A DNA stretch of 64,000 nucleotides, taken from positions 1-64,000 of the forward strand of contig JAILAF010000031.1 in the NCBI GenBank assembly GCA_024681775.1, written 5' to 3'. Below the pieces are notes generated by a model. That model ran no database searches. It was not told the origin of the DNA and worked only from the letters and a program-made list of their open reading frames with translations. Made by a program: the position numbers and the translations under genes. This DNA comes from Lachnospiraceae bacterium (GTDB taxonomy: Bacteria; Bacillota; Clostridia; Lachnospirales; Lachnospiraceae). Shown piece by piece: positions 49,821 to 63,424 of the stretch (position 1 is the first letter of the stretch; every line of letters begins with the position of its first letter).

Positions 49821-51388
49821 TGATCCGCGGAGCTGTGAAAACCATCAAATGGAATCTGGTAAAGTGGAGTTTGCTGACGATCTTTGTCAGCATTCTCTTT
49901 ATGGACAGACCGGCGGAAGCGGTGACCGTTCACAGAGATCTTTGGACCGTTACGATCGGCGGATGCGAGGTCGGCACCGTGGCGGATCCTGCGGATTTTG
50001 CTCCCGTCCTGCGACAGGCGCGCAGGGCGCTTGCTGCGGAAAATGAGGGCATGGTCTTCCTGAAAGCGGAGCCGGAATATTCCCATATAGAAGGAACGGG
50101 CTTCCCGGACGGGGAAGAAGTTCTGAAGGATCGCACCAAAGAGACATTAAAGGCCTGCGTCATCACGGATCTTCAGCCCTCCTATGCGGTGAAGATCGGC
50201 GATTTCCTGGTGTATCTGTCCTCTGCGGAAGAGGTGCGGCAGCTCCTGCAGGCGGCGCTGGACAAATACGAGCCGGAGGGGAACTTCCGGGTCGGCCTGG
50301 TGCGGGATGCGGACAGAACGCTGCGGACCCTGACCTCCCGGGTGGAAAAACGGGAGGAAGCCGTAACCACGGCATCGTCGCTCCTTCCCGCTTCCGGCGT
50401 ATCCGCTGAGATAATGGCGGAAAAAGCAGCGGAGATCCCTGCGGAGCAGATGGACTTCGGGGATTTTGACCTGGGGGTCCTGGACATTGATTTTTCCCGG
50501 AGGGTGGAAGTGACGGAAGGCTACGCCGGCAGCTCACAGATCCTCTCTCTGGAGACGGCGGTGGCGGAAGCTACCCTGGAGGAAGCAGTGCCCGATATCT
50601 ACGTGGTGCAGCCCGGAGATACCCTCTCCCAGATCGCGGAGAAGGTGAACATCCCCATGGACCGGCTGGTGGAGCTGAACCCCGAGAAGCTGGAAAGCAC
50701 GGCCTCCGTGATCCGGGTGGATGACCGGCTGACCATCACGGTGCCGGAGCCGGCCCTTTCGGTGGAGTGGGCGGATCTGGAATATGCGGAAGAGACCTAC
50801 GACGCGGACATCGTCTACGTGGACCGGGATGACTGGTATACCACCAAAACCAACGTGATCCGGCAGCCTTCCGCAGGATTCCGTCGGGTCATCGCGGAAA
50901 GCTACTATCTGAATGACCGCCTTCAGGGCCGGGAGATCCTGAAGGAAGAGGTAGTGATGGAGGCCATTGCCAAGATCGTGGAGCGGGGCACCATCATACC
51001 TCCTACTTATATAAAACCCATTTCCGGCGGACGGTTCTCCTCGGGCTTCGGGAAGCGGGTATCCCCCACCAAGGGAGCCAGCACCTACCACAAGGGTGTG
51101 GACTGGGCGACTCCCACCGGCACCACGGTCTTTGCCTCCAGCGGCGGCACGGTGTCCAAGGCGGGCTGGGGCAACGGCTACGGTTATGTGGTCTACATCG
51201 ACCATCCCGACGGCCGCCAGACCAGGTACGGGCACTTAAGCCGGATCCTGGTGAGCGTGGGAGACAAGGTGAGCCAGGGACAGACCATCGCCCTCTCCGG
51301 CAGCACCGGTGTCAGCACGGGACCACATATCCACTTCGAGATCCTCATTGACGGAAAGCAGGTAAATCCGCTCAATTACCTGGATTGA
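49820..51388 (+). CDS. LysM-G5-M23 cell-wall endopeptidase
   Basis: This is an exported or membrane-anchored murein endopeptidase of 522 residues. An N-terminal hydrophobic segment (VKWSLLTIFVSILFM, about 14-28) acts as signal anchor. A LysM domain lies around 260-310 (YVVQPGDTLSQIAEKVNIPM). It is followed by a G5 domain (about 330-395, ending EAIAKIVERGT). A C-terminal M23 domain has the zinc ligands in HKGVDWATPTGT and HIHFEI. The start is ATG at 49820, coupled to the preceding coiled-coil gene. The first 200 residues are a diverged stalk. It resembles the clostridial M23 peptidases of wall remodelling. Confidence 0.92.
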   Translation: MIRGAVKTIKWNLVKWSLLTIFVSILFMDRPAEAVTVHRDLWTVTIGGCEVGTVADPADFAPVLRQARRALAAENEGMVFLKAEPEYSHIEGTGFPDGEEVLKDRTKETLKACVITDLQPSYAVKIGDFLVYLSSAEEVRQLLQAALDKYEPEGNFRVGLVRDADRTLRTLTSRVEKREEAVTTASSLLPASGVSAEIMAEKAAEIPAEQMDFGDFDLGVLDIDFSRRVEVTEGYAGSSQILSLETAVAEATLEEAVPDIYVVQPGDTLSQIAEKVNIPMDRLVELNPEKLESTASVIRVDDRLTITVPEPALSVEWADLEYAEETYDADIVYVDRDDWYTTKTNVIRQPSAGFRRVIAESYYLNDRLQGREILKEEVVMEAIAKIVERGTIIPPTYIKPISGGRFSSGFGKRVSPTKGASTYHKGVDWATPTGTTVFASSGGTVSKAGWGNGYGYVVYIDHPDGRQTRYGHLSRILVSVGDKVSQGQTIALSGSTGVSTGPHIHFEILIDGKQVNPLNYLD

Positions 51389-51394
51389 TACTAA

Positions 51395-51459
51395 GGTCAC
51401 GGTGAAAAATGCGATGCACGCTTGCGTGCAGGAGCATTTTTTCATCGGTGACCTGAACA
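51395..51459. repeat. Nested hairpin element, copy 1
   Basis: Outer stem GGTCAC/GTGACC (51395-51400, 51448-51453), middle stem GAAAAATGC with GCATTTTTTC, and inner hairpin GCACG-CTTG-CGTGC (51416-51429), ending in GACCTGAACA. A copy of the layout lies at 54083-54140. The rest of the 334-base gap to rpmG holds two further hairpins, three GCAATCC copies 13 bases apart (51547-51579) and a promoter. Confidence 0.6.
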
Positions 51460-51594
51460 ACCATGAGCAAGAAGCGATTTCCTGCGTTAGCGGGAAATCA
51501 GCGGATTGTGAATGGTTGTAGGATTGCGGGAGCCGCTATGCGGCGGAGCAATCCGTAGTAGCAATCCGTAGTAGCAATCCTGACAAAATATTTC

Positions 51595-51623
51595 TTGACG
51601 AACCTTGCACAGTATGCTATATT
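51595..51623 (+). promoter_or_regulatory. Sigma-A promoter of the rpmG-secE-nusG operon
   Basis: TTGACG (51595-51600), a 17-base spacer and TATATT (51618-51623) lie about 100 bases before rpmG. The match is strong, with 5 of 6 bases in each box. Confidence 0.8.
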
Positions 51624-51722
51624 TCATAGGCAGCTGATTTTCGGGCTTATTTTTTTGTCTAAAAATATCCCCCGGAAAACGCTGTTTAAACCCTTTGTTA
51701 TTAAGAATTCGGAGGAAACACT

Positions 51723-51872
51723 ATGCGTACCAAGATTACTTTAGCCTGCACCGAGTGTAAGCAGCGCAACTACGACACTACCAAGGATAAGAAGACCATG
51801 CCCGACCGCATGGAGATCAAGAAGTACTGCAGATTCTGCAAGAAGCACACCCTTCATAAGGAAACCAAGTAA
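51723..51872 (+). CDS. rpmG: Ribosomal protein L33
   Basis: This 49-residue large-subunit protein begins [20 protein letters not shown]. It has the zinc-ribbon Cys pairs CTEC and CRFC, so it is the zinc-binding C+ form, and it ends THLHKETK-like (HTLHKETK). It opens the classical rpmG-secE-nusG unit. A GGAGG site lies 8 bases before the ATG. The Cys-containing form may be replaced by a zinc-free paralogue in zinc limitation, as in other Firmicutes. Confidence 0.97.
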   Translation: MRTKITLACTECKQRNYDTTKDKKTMPDRMEIKKYCRFCKKHTLHKETK

Positions 51873-51927
51873 TTTTGCGCAATCCGTAAGCTGCCGCTGC
51901 GACGGCGTTTGAGTAAGGGAGGCTTTC

Positions 51928-52134
51928 ATGGCAAAAGCTGCAGAGAAGAAAGATAAGGGACCCGGCTTCTGGGCCGGTGTCAAGGCGGAATTCCACAAGG
52001 TCTTCTGGCCTGATAAGGAAGAGACGTTCAAGCAGTCTGTTGCCGTTGTTTCCATTTCCGTTGTCCTGGGTGCGATCATTGCCCTTCTGGACTATCTCGT
52101 TCAGAACGGTGTCAACTGGCTCACCACACTGTGA
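51928..52134 (+). CDS. secE: Preprotein translocase subunit SecE
   Basis: This is a small membrane subunit of the SecYEG channel. The 68 residues contain a charged amphipathic N-terminal region (VKAEFHKVFWPDKEETFKQS) and one membrane helix near the end (VAVVSISVVLGAIIALLDYL). This is the single-helix Gram-positive form. It sits between rpmG and nusG, which is the standard bacterial order. Confidence 0.96.
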   Translation: MAKAAEKKDKGPGFWAGVKAEFHKVFWPDKEETFKQSVAVVSISVVLGAIIALLDYLVQNGVNWLTTL

Positions 52135-52149
52135 TAAGGAGGGAAGCAG

Positions 52150-52671
52150 ATGGCAGAGGCGAAATGGTATGTTGTGCATACCTACTCCGGATATGAGAAT
52201 AAGGTAAAGGTTGACCTGGAAAAGACCATCGAGAACAACAGAGCTCTGGGTGAGAAGATCCTGGAGGTCCGCGTTCCCATGGAGGATGTCGTCGAGATCA
52301 AGAACGGCGTCAGAAAGACCGTTTCCCGCAAGCTGTTCCCCGGCTATGTCCTGGTGAACATGGAGATGAACGACGAGACCTGGTATGTTGTCCGCAACAC
52401 CAGAGGAGTCACGGGATTCGTGGGCCCCGGAAGCAAGCCGGTGCCCCTGACCGATGCCGAGATGAAGCCCCTGGGCATCCGCACCGATAAGGTCAGTATC
52501 GACTTCGGCGAGGGAGATACCATTGCCGTTGTTGCAGGCGTCTGGAAGGACACCGTGGGTGTCGTCCAGAAGCTGGATCAGAACAAGCAGACCGCAACCA
52601 TCAATGTGGAGATGTTCGGCAGAGAGACTCCTGTGGAGATCAGCTTCGCCGAGGTCCGCAAGCTGAACTGA
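52150..52671 (+). CDS. nusG: Transcription termination/antitermination factor NusG
   Basis: NusG binds RNA polymerase and influences pausing and Rho-dependent events. The N-terminal NGN domain starts AKWYVVHTYSGYENKVKVDL and contains FPGYVLVNMEMNDETWYVVR and GVTGFVG. The C-terminal KOW domain has FGEGDTIAVVAGVWKDTVGV and ETPVEISFAEV. The full length of 173 residues fits. It follows secE by 15 bases, with AAGGAGGG before the ATG. Confidence 0.97.
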   Translation: MAEAKWYVVHTYSGYENKVKVDLEKTIENNRALGEKILEVRVPMEDVVEIKNGVRKTVSRKLFPGYVLVNMEMNDETWYVVRNTRGVTGFVGPGSKPVPLTDAEMKPLGIRTDKVSIDFGEGDTIAVVAGVWKDTVGVVQKLDQNKQTATINVEMFGRETPVEISFAEVRKLN

Positions 52672-52672
52672 A

Positions 52673-52739
52673 CTGCATAAAAGCCGCAGGCTTTTGTGCA
52701 GGAAGTGATGCTTATTGAGGAACGAAGCGAGTCAATAAG
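52673..52739. repeat. Hairpin pair between nusG and rplK, with repeat copy 1
   Basis: Stem one pairs CTGCATAAAAGCC with GGCTTTTGTGCAG (52673-52701). Stem two pairs CTTATTGA with TCAATAAG (52711-52739) around a loop containing GGAACGAAGCGAG. A near-copy of stem two lies at 54998-55026. Further hairpins fill the 224-base leader up to rplK, including an L11-type autoregulatory candidate. Confidence 0.65.
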
Positions 52740-52895
52740 ATGATAAGTTGATACTTTACGGCAACTGCCGTTTGAGTATACGTGCGCCGCTGATCGCACT
52801 GCGAAGCGCGGCGTGCAGCAGTGGGAGCGACTTTTCGTCGCGCCGTTAACCACAAAGTCCGTTTTTTTTCGGACCATTTATTAGGAGGTGCCATT

Positions 52896-53321
52896 ATGGC
52901 AAAAAAAGTAGAAGGCTATATCAAGTTACAGATTCCGGCCGGCAAGGCAACCCCGGCTCCCCCGGTAGGTCCCGCACTGGGCCAGCACGGCGTCAACATC
53001 GTAGAGTTCACGAAGCAGTTCAATGCACAGACTGCTGACAAGGGCGACACCATCATCCCCGTTGTCATCACTGTCTATGCTGACCGCTCCTTCAGCTTCA
53101 TCACCAAGACTCCCCCTGCTGCTGTCCTTCTGAAGAAGGCATGCAACATCAAGAGCGGCTCCGGAGTTCCCAACAAGACCAAGGTAGCAACCATCTCCAA
53201 GGCAAAGCTGCAGGAGATTGCCGAGCTCAAGATGCCCGACCTCAATGCCGCAAGCATCGAGGCAGCCATGAGCATGATCGCAGGCACTGCCAGAAGCATG
53301 GGAATCACTGTTGAAGAGTAA
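52896..53321 (+). CDS. rplK: Ribosomal protein L11
   Basis: L11 forms part of the GTPase-associated centre with L10 and L7/L12, binding 23S rRNA near helix 43. It begins [20 protein letters not shown] then [14 protein letters not shown], the canonical start. It also contains [15 protein letters not shown] and the C-terminal [12 protein letters not shown]. The ATG at 52896 lies 7 bases after AGGAGG. The longer reading frame from 52821 is not translated. It is 141 residues, the normal length. Confidence 0.98.
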   Translation: MAKKVEGYIKLQIPAGKATPAPPVGPALGQHGVNIVEFTKQFNAQTADKGDTIIPVVITVYADRSFSFITKTPPAAVLLKKACNIKSGSGVPNKTKVATISKAKLQEIAELKMPDLNAASIEAAMSMIAGTARSMGITVEE

Positions 53322-53377
53322 CTTTGAATTCATTGGGAGGCAGATCATCTGCCGTTAGAACCTGGGAGGAAAAATAA

Positions 53378-54070
53378 ATGAAGCACGGAAAGAAATATAT
53401 CGAGGCTGCAAAGAATGTAGATCGCGCAACCTACTACGAGCCCGACGAGGCTGTTCGTCTGGTCAAGCAGACCGCTACCGCTAAATTTGATGAGACCATC
53501 GAGCTGCACATCCGTACCGGATGTGACGGCCGTCACGCAGATCAGCAGATCCGCGGCGCAGTGGTTCTCCCCAACGGAACCGGTAAGACCGTTAGAGTCC
53601 TGGTCATCGCAAAGGGAGATAAGCTGGCTGAGGCTGAGGCTGCAGGTGCAGATCATGTTGGTGGCGAGGAGCTGGTTCCCCGCATTCAGAACGAGGGCTG
53701 GCTGGATTTCGATGTCGTTGTCGCTACCCCTGATATGATGGGTGTTGTGGGACGTCTCGGTAAGATCCTCGGACCTAAGGGCATGATGCCCAACCCCAAG
53801 GCAGGTACCGTTACCATGGATATCGCAAAGGCAATCGCCGATATCAAAGCCGGTAAGATCGAGTACCGTCTTGACAAGAGCAACATCATCCATGTGCCTC
53901 TCGGCAAGGCTTCCTTCACCGAGGAGGCTCTGCAGGAGAACTTCAATGCTCTGCTGGATGCCGTTTCCAAGGCAAAGCCCAGCACGCTGAAGGGCCAGTA
54001 CCTGAAGAGCATTACCTTAAGCAGCACCATGGGCCCCGGCGTCAGAGTTTCCACTGCAAAGTTTGCTTGA
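53378..54070 (+). CDS. rplA: Ribosomal protein L1
   Basis: L1 builds the stalk over the E site and often represses its own operon in bacteria. The start [20 protein letters not shown], the [20 protein letters not shown] segment and [20 protein letters not shown] are characteristic. The C-terminal [17 protein letters not shown] completes the protein, 230 residues in all. A GGGAGG site precedes the ATG. It ends the rplK-rplA pair, and a nested hairpin follows. Confidence 0.98.
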   Translation: MKHGKKYIEAAKNVDRATYYEPDEAVRLVKQTATAKFDETIELHIRTGCDGRHADQQIRGAVVLPNGTGKTVRVLVIAKGDKLAEAEAAGADHVGGEELVPRIQNEGWLDFDVVVATPDMMGVVGRLGKILGPKGMMPNPKAGTVTMDIAKAIADIKAGKIEYRLDKSNIIHVPLGKASFTEEALQENFNALLDAVSKAKPSTLKGQYLKSITLSSTMGPGVRVSTAKFA

Positions 54071-54082
54071 TCCTAAGTGATC

Positions 54083-54140
54083 CATAGAAAATACGAATGA
54101 TGCTTGCATCAATGAGGATTTTCTATGAGAGACCTGAACA
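54083..54140. repeat. Nested hairpin element, copy 2
   Basis: Outer stem CATAGAAAAT/ATTTTCTATG (54083-54092, 54118-54127), inner hairpin GATG-CTTG-CATC (54099-54110), ending in GACCTGAACA as copy 1 at 51395 does. It sits after rplA and just before the L10 promoter. Confidence 0.6.
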
Positions 54141-54154
54141 GATCAAAAAAATAT

Positions 54155-54183
54155 TTGACATACCACAAAGAATCTGATAACCT
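54155..54183 (+). promoter_or_regulatory. Promoter of the rplJ-rplL unit
   Basis: TTGACA (54155-54160) is followed by a 17-base spacer and TAACCT (54178-54183). The -35 is perfect and the -10 weaker. Transcription would start near 54190, at the head of the L10 leader. Confidence 0.7.
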
Positions 54184-54189
54184 ATCAGA

Positions 54190-54347
54190 GGTTTTGAACC
54201 AAGCCGAAGACAGCAGGCAGGAAGTGAGAACTTCCGGTAAGTCCAGCCGAGGTAGAGATTAAACAATCTGTTTTAACATCTCACTCTCCTGCGTCTTCAC
54301 GCAGGAGAGTTTTTTTCGGCTCCAAATCTATAAGGAGGTAAGAGAAC
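54190..54347 (+). ncRNA. L10 ribosomal leader RNA
   Basis: This leader controls rplJ-rplL by binding L10(L12)4. It contains GAACCAAGCCGAAGACAGCA then GGCAGGAAGTGAG, the kink-turn-like region typical of bacterial L10 leaders, and an intrinsic attenuator at 54283-54316. It ends at the ribosome site of rplJ. Confidence 0.85.
54283..54316 (+). terminator. Attenuator hairpin in the L10 leader
   Basis: A perfect 10 to 11-bp GC-rich stem (54284-54293 with 54300-54309) and a six-base loop are followed by seven T. Full termination would silence rplJ-rplL, as expected for feedback by L10. Confidence 0.85.
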
Positions 54348-54953
54348 ATGGCTAAAGTTGAACTGAAAAAGCCCATTGTGGACGAGATCTCCGCACATGT
54401 TGACGGCGCTGCATCCGTAGTGCTGGTTGACTACCGCGGACTGACCGTTGCACAGGACACCGCACTTCGTAAGCAGCTCCGTGAGGCCGGTGTCGTGTAC
54501 AAGGTGTACAAGAACACCTACATGACCATGGCATTCAAGGGCACTGATTTCGAAGGACTTTCCGAGTATCTGGAAGGCCCCAGCGCAGTGGCAATTGCTA
54601 AGGATGATGCTACCGCTCCCGCAAGAGTGCTGGCAAACTTTGCGAAGACCGCTAACAAGCTGGAGATCAAGGGCGGCGTTGTGGAAGGCACCGTATACGA
54701 TGCTGCCGGCATGGCAGAGATCGCTAAGATCCCTTCCAGAGACGAGCTGCTCTCCAAGCTGCTTGGCAGCCTGCAGAGCCCCGTTACCAACTTCGCTCGC
54801 GTTATGAAGCAGCTGGCTGAAAAAGGCGGCGCAAGCGAGGCAGAAGCAGCAGCTCCCGCTGAGGAAGCAGCTGAGGCTCCCGCAGAAGCACCCGCTGAGG
54901 CTGAAGCTCCCGCAGAGGCACCTGCCGAGGCAGAGGCTCCTGCTGAGGAGTGA
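54348..54953 (+). CDS. rplJ: Ribosomal protein L10 with extended acidic tail
   Basis: L10 anchors the L7/L12 dimers to the ribosome. The rRNA-binding N-terminal domain (about 1-140) has VVLVDYRGLTVAQDTALRKQ and EGPSAVAIAKDDATAPARVL. The C-terminal helix SPVTNFARVMKQLAEKG binds L12. After residue about 168 comes an unusual 34-residue tail of Ala, Glu and Pro (EAPAEAPAEAEAPAEAPAEA repeated), making 201 residues versus about 165-175 usually. AAGGAGG precedes the ATG. Confidence 0.97.
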   Translation: MAKVELKKPIVDEISAHVDGAASVVLVDYRGLTVAQDTALRKQLREAGVVYKVYKNTYMTMAFKGTDFEGLSEYLEGPSAVAIAKDDATAPARVLANFAKTANKLEIKGGVVEGTVYDAAGMAEIAKIPSRDELLSKLLGSLQSPVTNFARVMKQLAEKGGASEAEAAAPAEEAAEAPAEAPAEAEAPAEAPAEAEAPAEE

Positions 54954-54962
54954 AGTTTGAAT

Positions 54963-55026
54963 AAAAGCTGATAAGCTTTTGTTCGAACGAAACGATGCTT
55001 ATAGAGGAGCGAAGCGAGTCTATAAG
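54963..55026. repeat. Hairpin pair between rplJ and rplL, with repeat copy 2
   Basis: AAAAGCT-GATA-AGCTTTT (54963-54980) is followed by CTTATAGA/TCTATAAG (54998-55026) around GGAGCGAAGCGAG. The second hairpin is a near-copy of that at 52711-52739, with compensated stem changes. Confidence 0.7.
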
Positions 55027-55077
55027 AGCATGTAAGATGAATAGATAATTTCGAAAACTGATTAGGAGGAAATAAAA

Positions 55078-55449
55078 ATGGCAAAGTTGTCCACTCAGGA
55101 ACTGATTGATGCGATCAAAGAGCTTTCCGTTCTGGAGCTGAATGATCTGGTTAAGGCTTGCGAGGAGGAGTTCGGCGTTTCCGCAGCTGCAGGTGTTGCA
55201 GTTGTCGCTGCCGGCCCTGTTGCAGCAGCAGAGGAGAAGACCGAGTTTGACGTCGAGCTGACCGAGGCTGGCGCAGAGAAGGTTAAGGTTATCAAGGTTG
55301 TCCGTGAGATCACCGGACTGGGCCTGAAGGAAGCTAAGGACGCCGTTGAGGCAGCTCCCAAGGTAATCAAGGAGCAGGCTGCAAAGGCTGAGGCTGAGGA
55401 GATCAAGAAGAAGCTGGAAGAGGTTGGCGCAAAGGTCACCCTGAAGTAA
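55078..55449 (+). CDS. rplL: Ribosomal protein L7/L12
   Basis: This stalk protein recruits translation factors. The N-terminal dimerisation domain [20 protein letters not shown] is followed by an Ala-rich hinge (near 40-55). The C-terminal factor-binding domain has [20 protein letters not shown] and [20 protein letters not shown]. The length of 123 residues is standard. AGGAGG precedes the ATG. A good terminator follows. Confidence 0.98.
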   Translation: MAKLSTQELIDAIKELSVLELNDLVKACEEEFGVSAAAGVAVVAAGPVAAAEEKTEFDVELTEAGAEKVKVIKVVREITGLGLKEAKDAVEAAPKVIKEQAAKAEAEEIKKKLEEVGAKVTLK

Positions 55450-55480
55450 TTCTTCTCTCTGATTTCAATCATAAATGGCA

Positions 55481-55516
55481 GACCGGCGGACCCCTTTTGG
55501 GTCCCCGGTCTTTATC
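55481..55516 (+). terminator. Intrinsic terminator after rplL
   Basis: GACCGG (55481-55486) pairs with CCGGTC (55505-55510), and GGACCC with GGGTCC inside, followed by TTTATCC. It separates rplL from the rpoB promoter. Confidence 0.8.
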
Positions 55517-55592
55517 CATTTTTACAGACATCTCTCTTTATCGATATTTTTTCTCGAAAATCCCATATTTTTACAAATCCATAAAAATTTCC

Positions 55593-55621
55593 TTGACCGT
55601 GGTGCGCCCTTGTGCTATGAT
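55593..55621 (+). promoter_or_regulatory. Sigma-A promoter of rpoBC
   Basis: TTGACC (55593-55598), a 17-base spacer and TATGAT (55616-55621). A small TGCGC-GTTT-GCGCA hairpin begins the leader about 8 bases later. Confidence 0.85.
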
Positions 55622-55701
55622 ATATGGTGCGCGTTTGCGCAGTATTGCTGAAAAGGCGCTTTTTTAAGCAAATTTGAAGAAAGAACGGGGTGAAAAGGTC
55701 A

Positions 55702-58700
55702 ATGGAAAAGAACAGAATCCGCCCAGTCGAAGGAACCAAAGTCATGCGTATGAGCTACGCAAGACAGAAGGAAGTCCTCGAAATGCCCAACCTGATCGAG
55801 GTCCAGACGGACTCCTATCAGTGGTTTTTGGACGAGGGTCTGCAGGAAGTGTTGGACGATATCTCTCCCATCACTGACTACAGCGGTGCTCTGAGTCTGG
55901 AATTCGTCAGCTATGAGCTTCGCAAGGAGGAGAAGAAGTACACCATCGAGGAGTGCAAGGAAAGAGACGCCACCTATTCCGCTCCCCTGTTTGTCAAAGT
56001 CCGCCTTCACATCAAGGACAAGAAGGACATTCAGGAGCAGGAGATCTTTATGGGCGATCTGCCTCTGATGACCGACACCGGTACCTTCGTGATCAATGGC
56101 GCAGAGCGTGTCATTGTCAGCCAGCTGGTCCGTTCCCCCGGGATCTATTATGGCGTCGGACATGACAAGATCGGTAAGAAGCTCTATTCCTGCCAGGTCA
56201 TCCCCAACCGTGGTGCATGGCTGGAGTATGAGACTGACTCCAATGATGTATTTTACGTGCGCGTTGACAGGACCCGTAAGGTTCCCGTTACCGTGCTGCT
56301 TCGTGCGCTCGGACTCGGCACCAACAGCGAGATCCGTGCCGTATTCGGCGATGAGGCCAAGATCGAGGCCAGCTTCGCTAAGGATACCGCCATCACTCCC
56401 GAGCATGAGGAGGGCAGCTATGAGAGCGGCCTGACGGAGCTGTACCGCAAGATCCGTCCCGGCGAGCCCGCCAGCGTGGACAGCGCAGAGAGCCTGATCC
56501 ACGGCATGTTCTTTGACCCCCGCCGCTATGACCTGGCGAAGGTGGGCCGTTATAAATTCAACAAGAAACTGGCTCTGAAGAACCGTATCCGTGGCCGCAT
56601 CCTCGCTGAGGATGTTGTGGATCCTTCCACCGGCGAGCTGATCGCGTCCAAGGGCGACAAGGTGACTGTGGAACTGGCTGATACCATCCAGGATTCCGCT
56701 GTTGTTTACGTTGTCATCCAGACCGAGGAGAAGAACGAGCGTGTTCTTTCCAATATGATGGTCGACCTGACCCACTATGTGGATTGCGACCCCAAGGATT
56801 TCGGTATCAAGGAGCGCGTATACTATCCTCTGCTGAAGGAGATCCTGGATGAGTTCGGCGATCAGCCGGAGGCTCTTTTTGATGCCCTGAAGCGCAATGC
56901 GCACGAGCTGGTGCCCAAGCACATCACCCGCGAGGATATTTTTGCTTCCATTAACTACAACATGCATCTGGAGGCTGATCTGGGCAACTCCGACGACATC
57001 GACCATCTGGGCAACAGAAGGATCCGTGCCGTAGGCGAGCTGCTGCAGAACCAGTACCGCATCGGTCTGTCCCGTATGGAGCGTGTGGTGCGCGAGCGTA
57101 TGAGCACCCACGACGCAGAGGATGTGTCCCCTCAGAAGCTGATCAATATCAAGCCTGTGACCGCTGCCGTGAAGGAGTTCTTCGGATCCTCCCAGCTGTC
57201 CCAGTTCATGGATCAGAACAACCCCCTGGGCGAGCTGACCCACAAGAGAAGACTTTCCGCACTGGGCCCCGGCGGTCTGTCCCGTGACCGCGCCGGATTC
57301 GAGGTGCGTGACGTGCACTATTCCCACTACGGAAGAATGTGCCCCATTGAGACCCCCGAGGGTCCCAACATCGGTCTGATCAACTCCCTGGCAAGCTATG
57401 CCCGTATCAACGAGTACGGCTTTGTGGAGGCACCTTACCGTGTGATCGACCACAGCGATCCCAAGAATCCCCGCGTCACCGAGGAAGTGGTCTACATGAC
57501 CGCGGACGAAGAGGACAATTACTGGGTAGCACAGGCAAACGAGCAGCTGGATGCGGAGGGACATTTCGTCCGTAAGTCCGTCTCCGGCCGTCACCGTGAG
57601 GAGACTCAGGAGTATCCCAGAGAGAAGTTCGATTACATGGACGTCTCTCCTAAGATGGTGTTCTCCGTTGCTACCGCTCTGATCCCCTTCCTGCAGAACG
57701 ATGACGCAAACCGTGCACTGATGGGATCCAACATGCAGCGGCAGGCAGTGCCTCTGATGACCACCGAGGCTCCCGCTGTCGGAACCGGCATGGAGATCAA
57801 GACCGCAGTGGACTCCGGTGTCTGTGTGGTCGCAAAAGCTCCCGGTGTCATCACTTACGTCTCCGCGGATACCATCCGTGAGATGACCGATGACGGTGAG
57901 GAGATCGAGTACAAGCTTACCAAGTTTGCCCGTTCCAACCAGGGCAACTGCTATAACCAGAGACCCATCGTGTTCAAGAAGGAGCGCGTTGCCGCAGGTC
58001 AGGTCATTGCGGACGGTCCTTCCACCTCCATGGGAGAGCTGGGTCTGGGCAAGAACCCTCTGATCGGATTCATGACCTGGGAGGGTTACAACTACGAGGA
58101 CGCAGTCCTGCTTTCCGAGCGTCTGGTGAGAGACGATGTCTACACCTCCATCCACATCGAGGAGTATGAGGCAGAGGCTCGTGACACCAAGCTGGGACCC
58201 GAGGAGATCACCCGCGACATCCACGGTGTCAAGGAAGATACCCTGAAGGATCTGGACGAGCGCGGCATCATCCGCGTGGGCGCGGAGGTTCGCGCCGACA
58301 GCATCCTGGTAGGTAAGGTCACTCCCAAGGGAGAGACCGAGCTGACCGCAGAGGAGAGACTCCTGCGCGCCATCTTCGGCGAGAAGGCAAGAGAGGTGAG
58401 AGATACCTCCTTAAAGCTCCCTCACGGCGAGTACGGAATCGTTGTGGATACCAAGGTATTTACCCGCGAGAACAGCGATGAGCTGGCTCCCGGTGTCAAC
58501 ATGGCAGTCCGCGTTTACATCGCACAGAAGAGAAAGATCTCCGTCGGTGATAAGATGGCAGGTCGTCACGGAAACAAGGGTGTCGTTTCCCGCGTGCTTC
58601 CCGTGGAGGATATGCCTTTCCTGCCCAACGGCCGTCCCCTGGATATCGTGCTGAATCCTCTGGGCGTGCCTTCCCGTATGAACATCGGACAGGTCCTGGA

Positions 58701-59628
58701 GATCCACCTTTCCCTGGCAGCCAAGGCGCTGGGCTTCAATGTCGCAACGCCCATCTTTGACGGCGCAAGTGAGAAGGATATCACCGATACCCTGGCTTTG
58801 GCCAACGATTACGTCAATCTGCCCTTCGACGACGAAGAGGCGAAGAAGAAGGCTCAGAAGAACGGCGAGACCTACGACAAGAAGGCGCCCACCTTCACTT
58901 CCCTGCACAAGGATGAGCTGAACGACGACGTGTTTGATTACCTTTCCGAGAACCGCGACCACAGAAAGCTGTGGGAGGGCGTTCCCATCAACGCCGACGG
59001 TAAGGTCCGTTTAAGAGATGGCCGCACCGGCGAGTACTTCGACAGCGCCGTTACCATCGGTCACATGCATTATCTGAAACTGCACCACCTGGTAGACGAC
59101 AAGATCCACGCCCGTTCTACCGGCCCGTACTCCCTGGTTACCCAGCAGCCTCTGGGTGGCAAGGCACAGTTCGGCGGACAGCGTTTCGGAGAGATGGAGG
59201 TTTGGGCACTGGAGGCCTACGGCGCATCTTACACGCTGCAGGAGATCCTGACCGTGAAGTCCGATGACATCATCGGTCGTGTCAAGACCTACGAGGCCAT
59301 CATCAAGGGCGAGAACATCCCTCAGGCAGGTATCCCCGAGTCCTTCAAGGTCCTGCTGAAAGAGCTGCAGGCTCTGGGTCTGGATGTCAGTGTGCTGGAT
59401 GAGAACCGCGAGGAAGTGAAACTGAAGGAAAACATTGATTACGGTGACATCAACTACCGTTCCGTAATGGAAGGCGACCGCAAGTCTACCTCCGAGCGCG
59501 AGGGCGACGAGCTGGCAAGCAACGGTTATCTGGAGCAGGAGTTCGTGGACGGACAGCTTGAGACCATGGACGACGGCGACGAGTTCGATGCCGATGATGA
59601 AGATTTTGTCGGGGAAGATGAGGAATAA
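55702..59628 (+). CDS. rpoB: RNA polymerase beta subunit
   Basis: This is the catalytic core subunit of RNA polymerase, 1308 residues. I chose ATG 55702 ([19 protein letters not shown]), which has GGGGTG 9 bases upstream; an in-frame GTG at 55690 is less likely. The rifampicin pocket reads [20 protein letters not shown] then [13 protein letters not shown], with no known resistance change visible. [13 protein letters not shown] and [19 protein letters not shown] are canonical. A C-terminal acidic tail ([15 protein letters not shown]) is present. It is transcribed from its own promoter and linked to rpoC 47 bases downstream. Confidence 0.99.
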   Translation: MEKNRIRPVEGTKVMRMSYARQKEVLEMPNLIEVQTDSYQWFLDEGLQEVLDDISPITDYSGALSLEFVSYELRKEEKKYTIEECKERDATYSAPLFVKVRLHIKDKKDIQEQEIFMGDLPLMTDTGTFVINGAERVIVSQLVRSPGIYYGVGHDKIGKKLYSCQVIPNRGAWLEYETDSNDVFYVRVDRTRKVPVTVLLRALGLGTNSEIRAVFGDEAKIEASFAKDTAITPEHEEGSYESGLTELYRKIRPGEPASVDSAESLIHGMFFDPRRYDLAKVGRYKFNKKLALKNRIRGRILAEDVVDPSTGELIASKGDKVTVELADTIQDSAVVYVVIQTEEKNERVLSNMMVDLTHYVDCDPKDFGIKERVYYPLLKEILDEFGDQPEALFDALKRNAHELVPKHITREDIFASINYNMHLEADLGNSDDIDHLGNRRIRAVGELLQNQYRIGLSRMERVVRERMSTHDAEDVSPQKLINIKPVTAAVKEFFGSSQLSQFMDQNNPLGELTHKRRLSALGPGGLSRDRAGFEVRDVHYSHYGRMCPIETPEGPNIGLINSLASYARINEYGFVEAPYRVIDHSDPKNPRVTEEVVYMTADEEDNYWVAQANEQLDAEGHFVRKSVSGRHREETQEYPREKFDYMDVSPKMVFSVATALIPFLQNDDANRALMGSNMQRQAVPLMTTEAPAVGTGMEIKTAVDSGVCVVAKAPGVITYVSADTIREMTDDGEEIEYKLTKFARSNQGNCYNQRPIVFKKERVAAGQVIADGPSTSMGELGLGKNPLIGFMTWEGYNYEDAVLLSERLVRDDVYTSIHIEEYEAEARDTKLGPEEITRDIHGVKEDTLKDLDERGIIRVGAEVRADSILVGKVTPKGETELTAEERLLRAIFGEKAREVRDTSLKLPHGEYGIVVDTKVFTRENSDELAPGVNMAVRVYIAQKRKISVGDKMAGRHGNKGVVSRVLPVEDMPFLPNGRPLDIVLNPLGVPSRMNIGQVLEIHLSLAAKALGFNVATPIFDGASEKDITDTLALANDYVNLPFDDEEAKKKAQKNGETYDKKAPTFTSLHKDELNDDVFDYLSENRDHRKLWEGVPINADGKVRLRDGRTGEYFDSAVTIGHMHYLKLHHLVDDKIHARSTGPYSLVTQQPLGGKAQFGGQRFGEMEVWALEAYGASYTLQEILTVKSDDIIGRVKTYEAIIKGENIPQAGIPESFKVLLKELQALGLDVSVLDENREEVKLKENIDYGDINYRSVMEGDRKSTSEREGDELASNGYLEQEFVDGQLETMDDGDEFDADDEDFVGEDEE

Positions 59629-59675
59629 ACCGATCCGTAACCGGGATTTTCATGAAGGAAAAGGAGAGTAATTCA

Positions 59676-63395
<3,720 letters not shown>

Positions 63396-63424
63396 GGAAA
63401 ACCGCGTTTTTCGGGAGGTGCCGG

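Noticed and set aside
55699-58224. 841-codon open frame antisense to rpoB
   Set aside because: Long antisense frames are expected opposite strongly codon-biased genes. It shows no domain pattern and no start signal.
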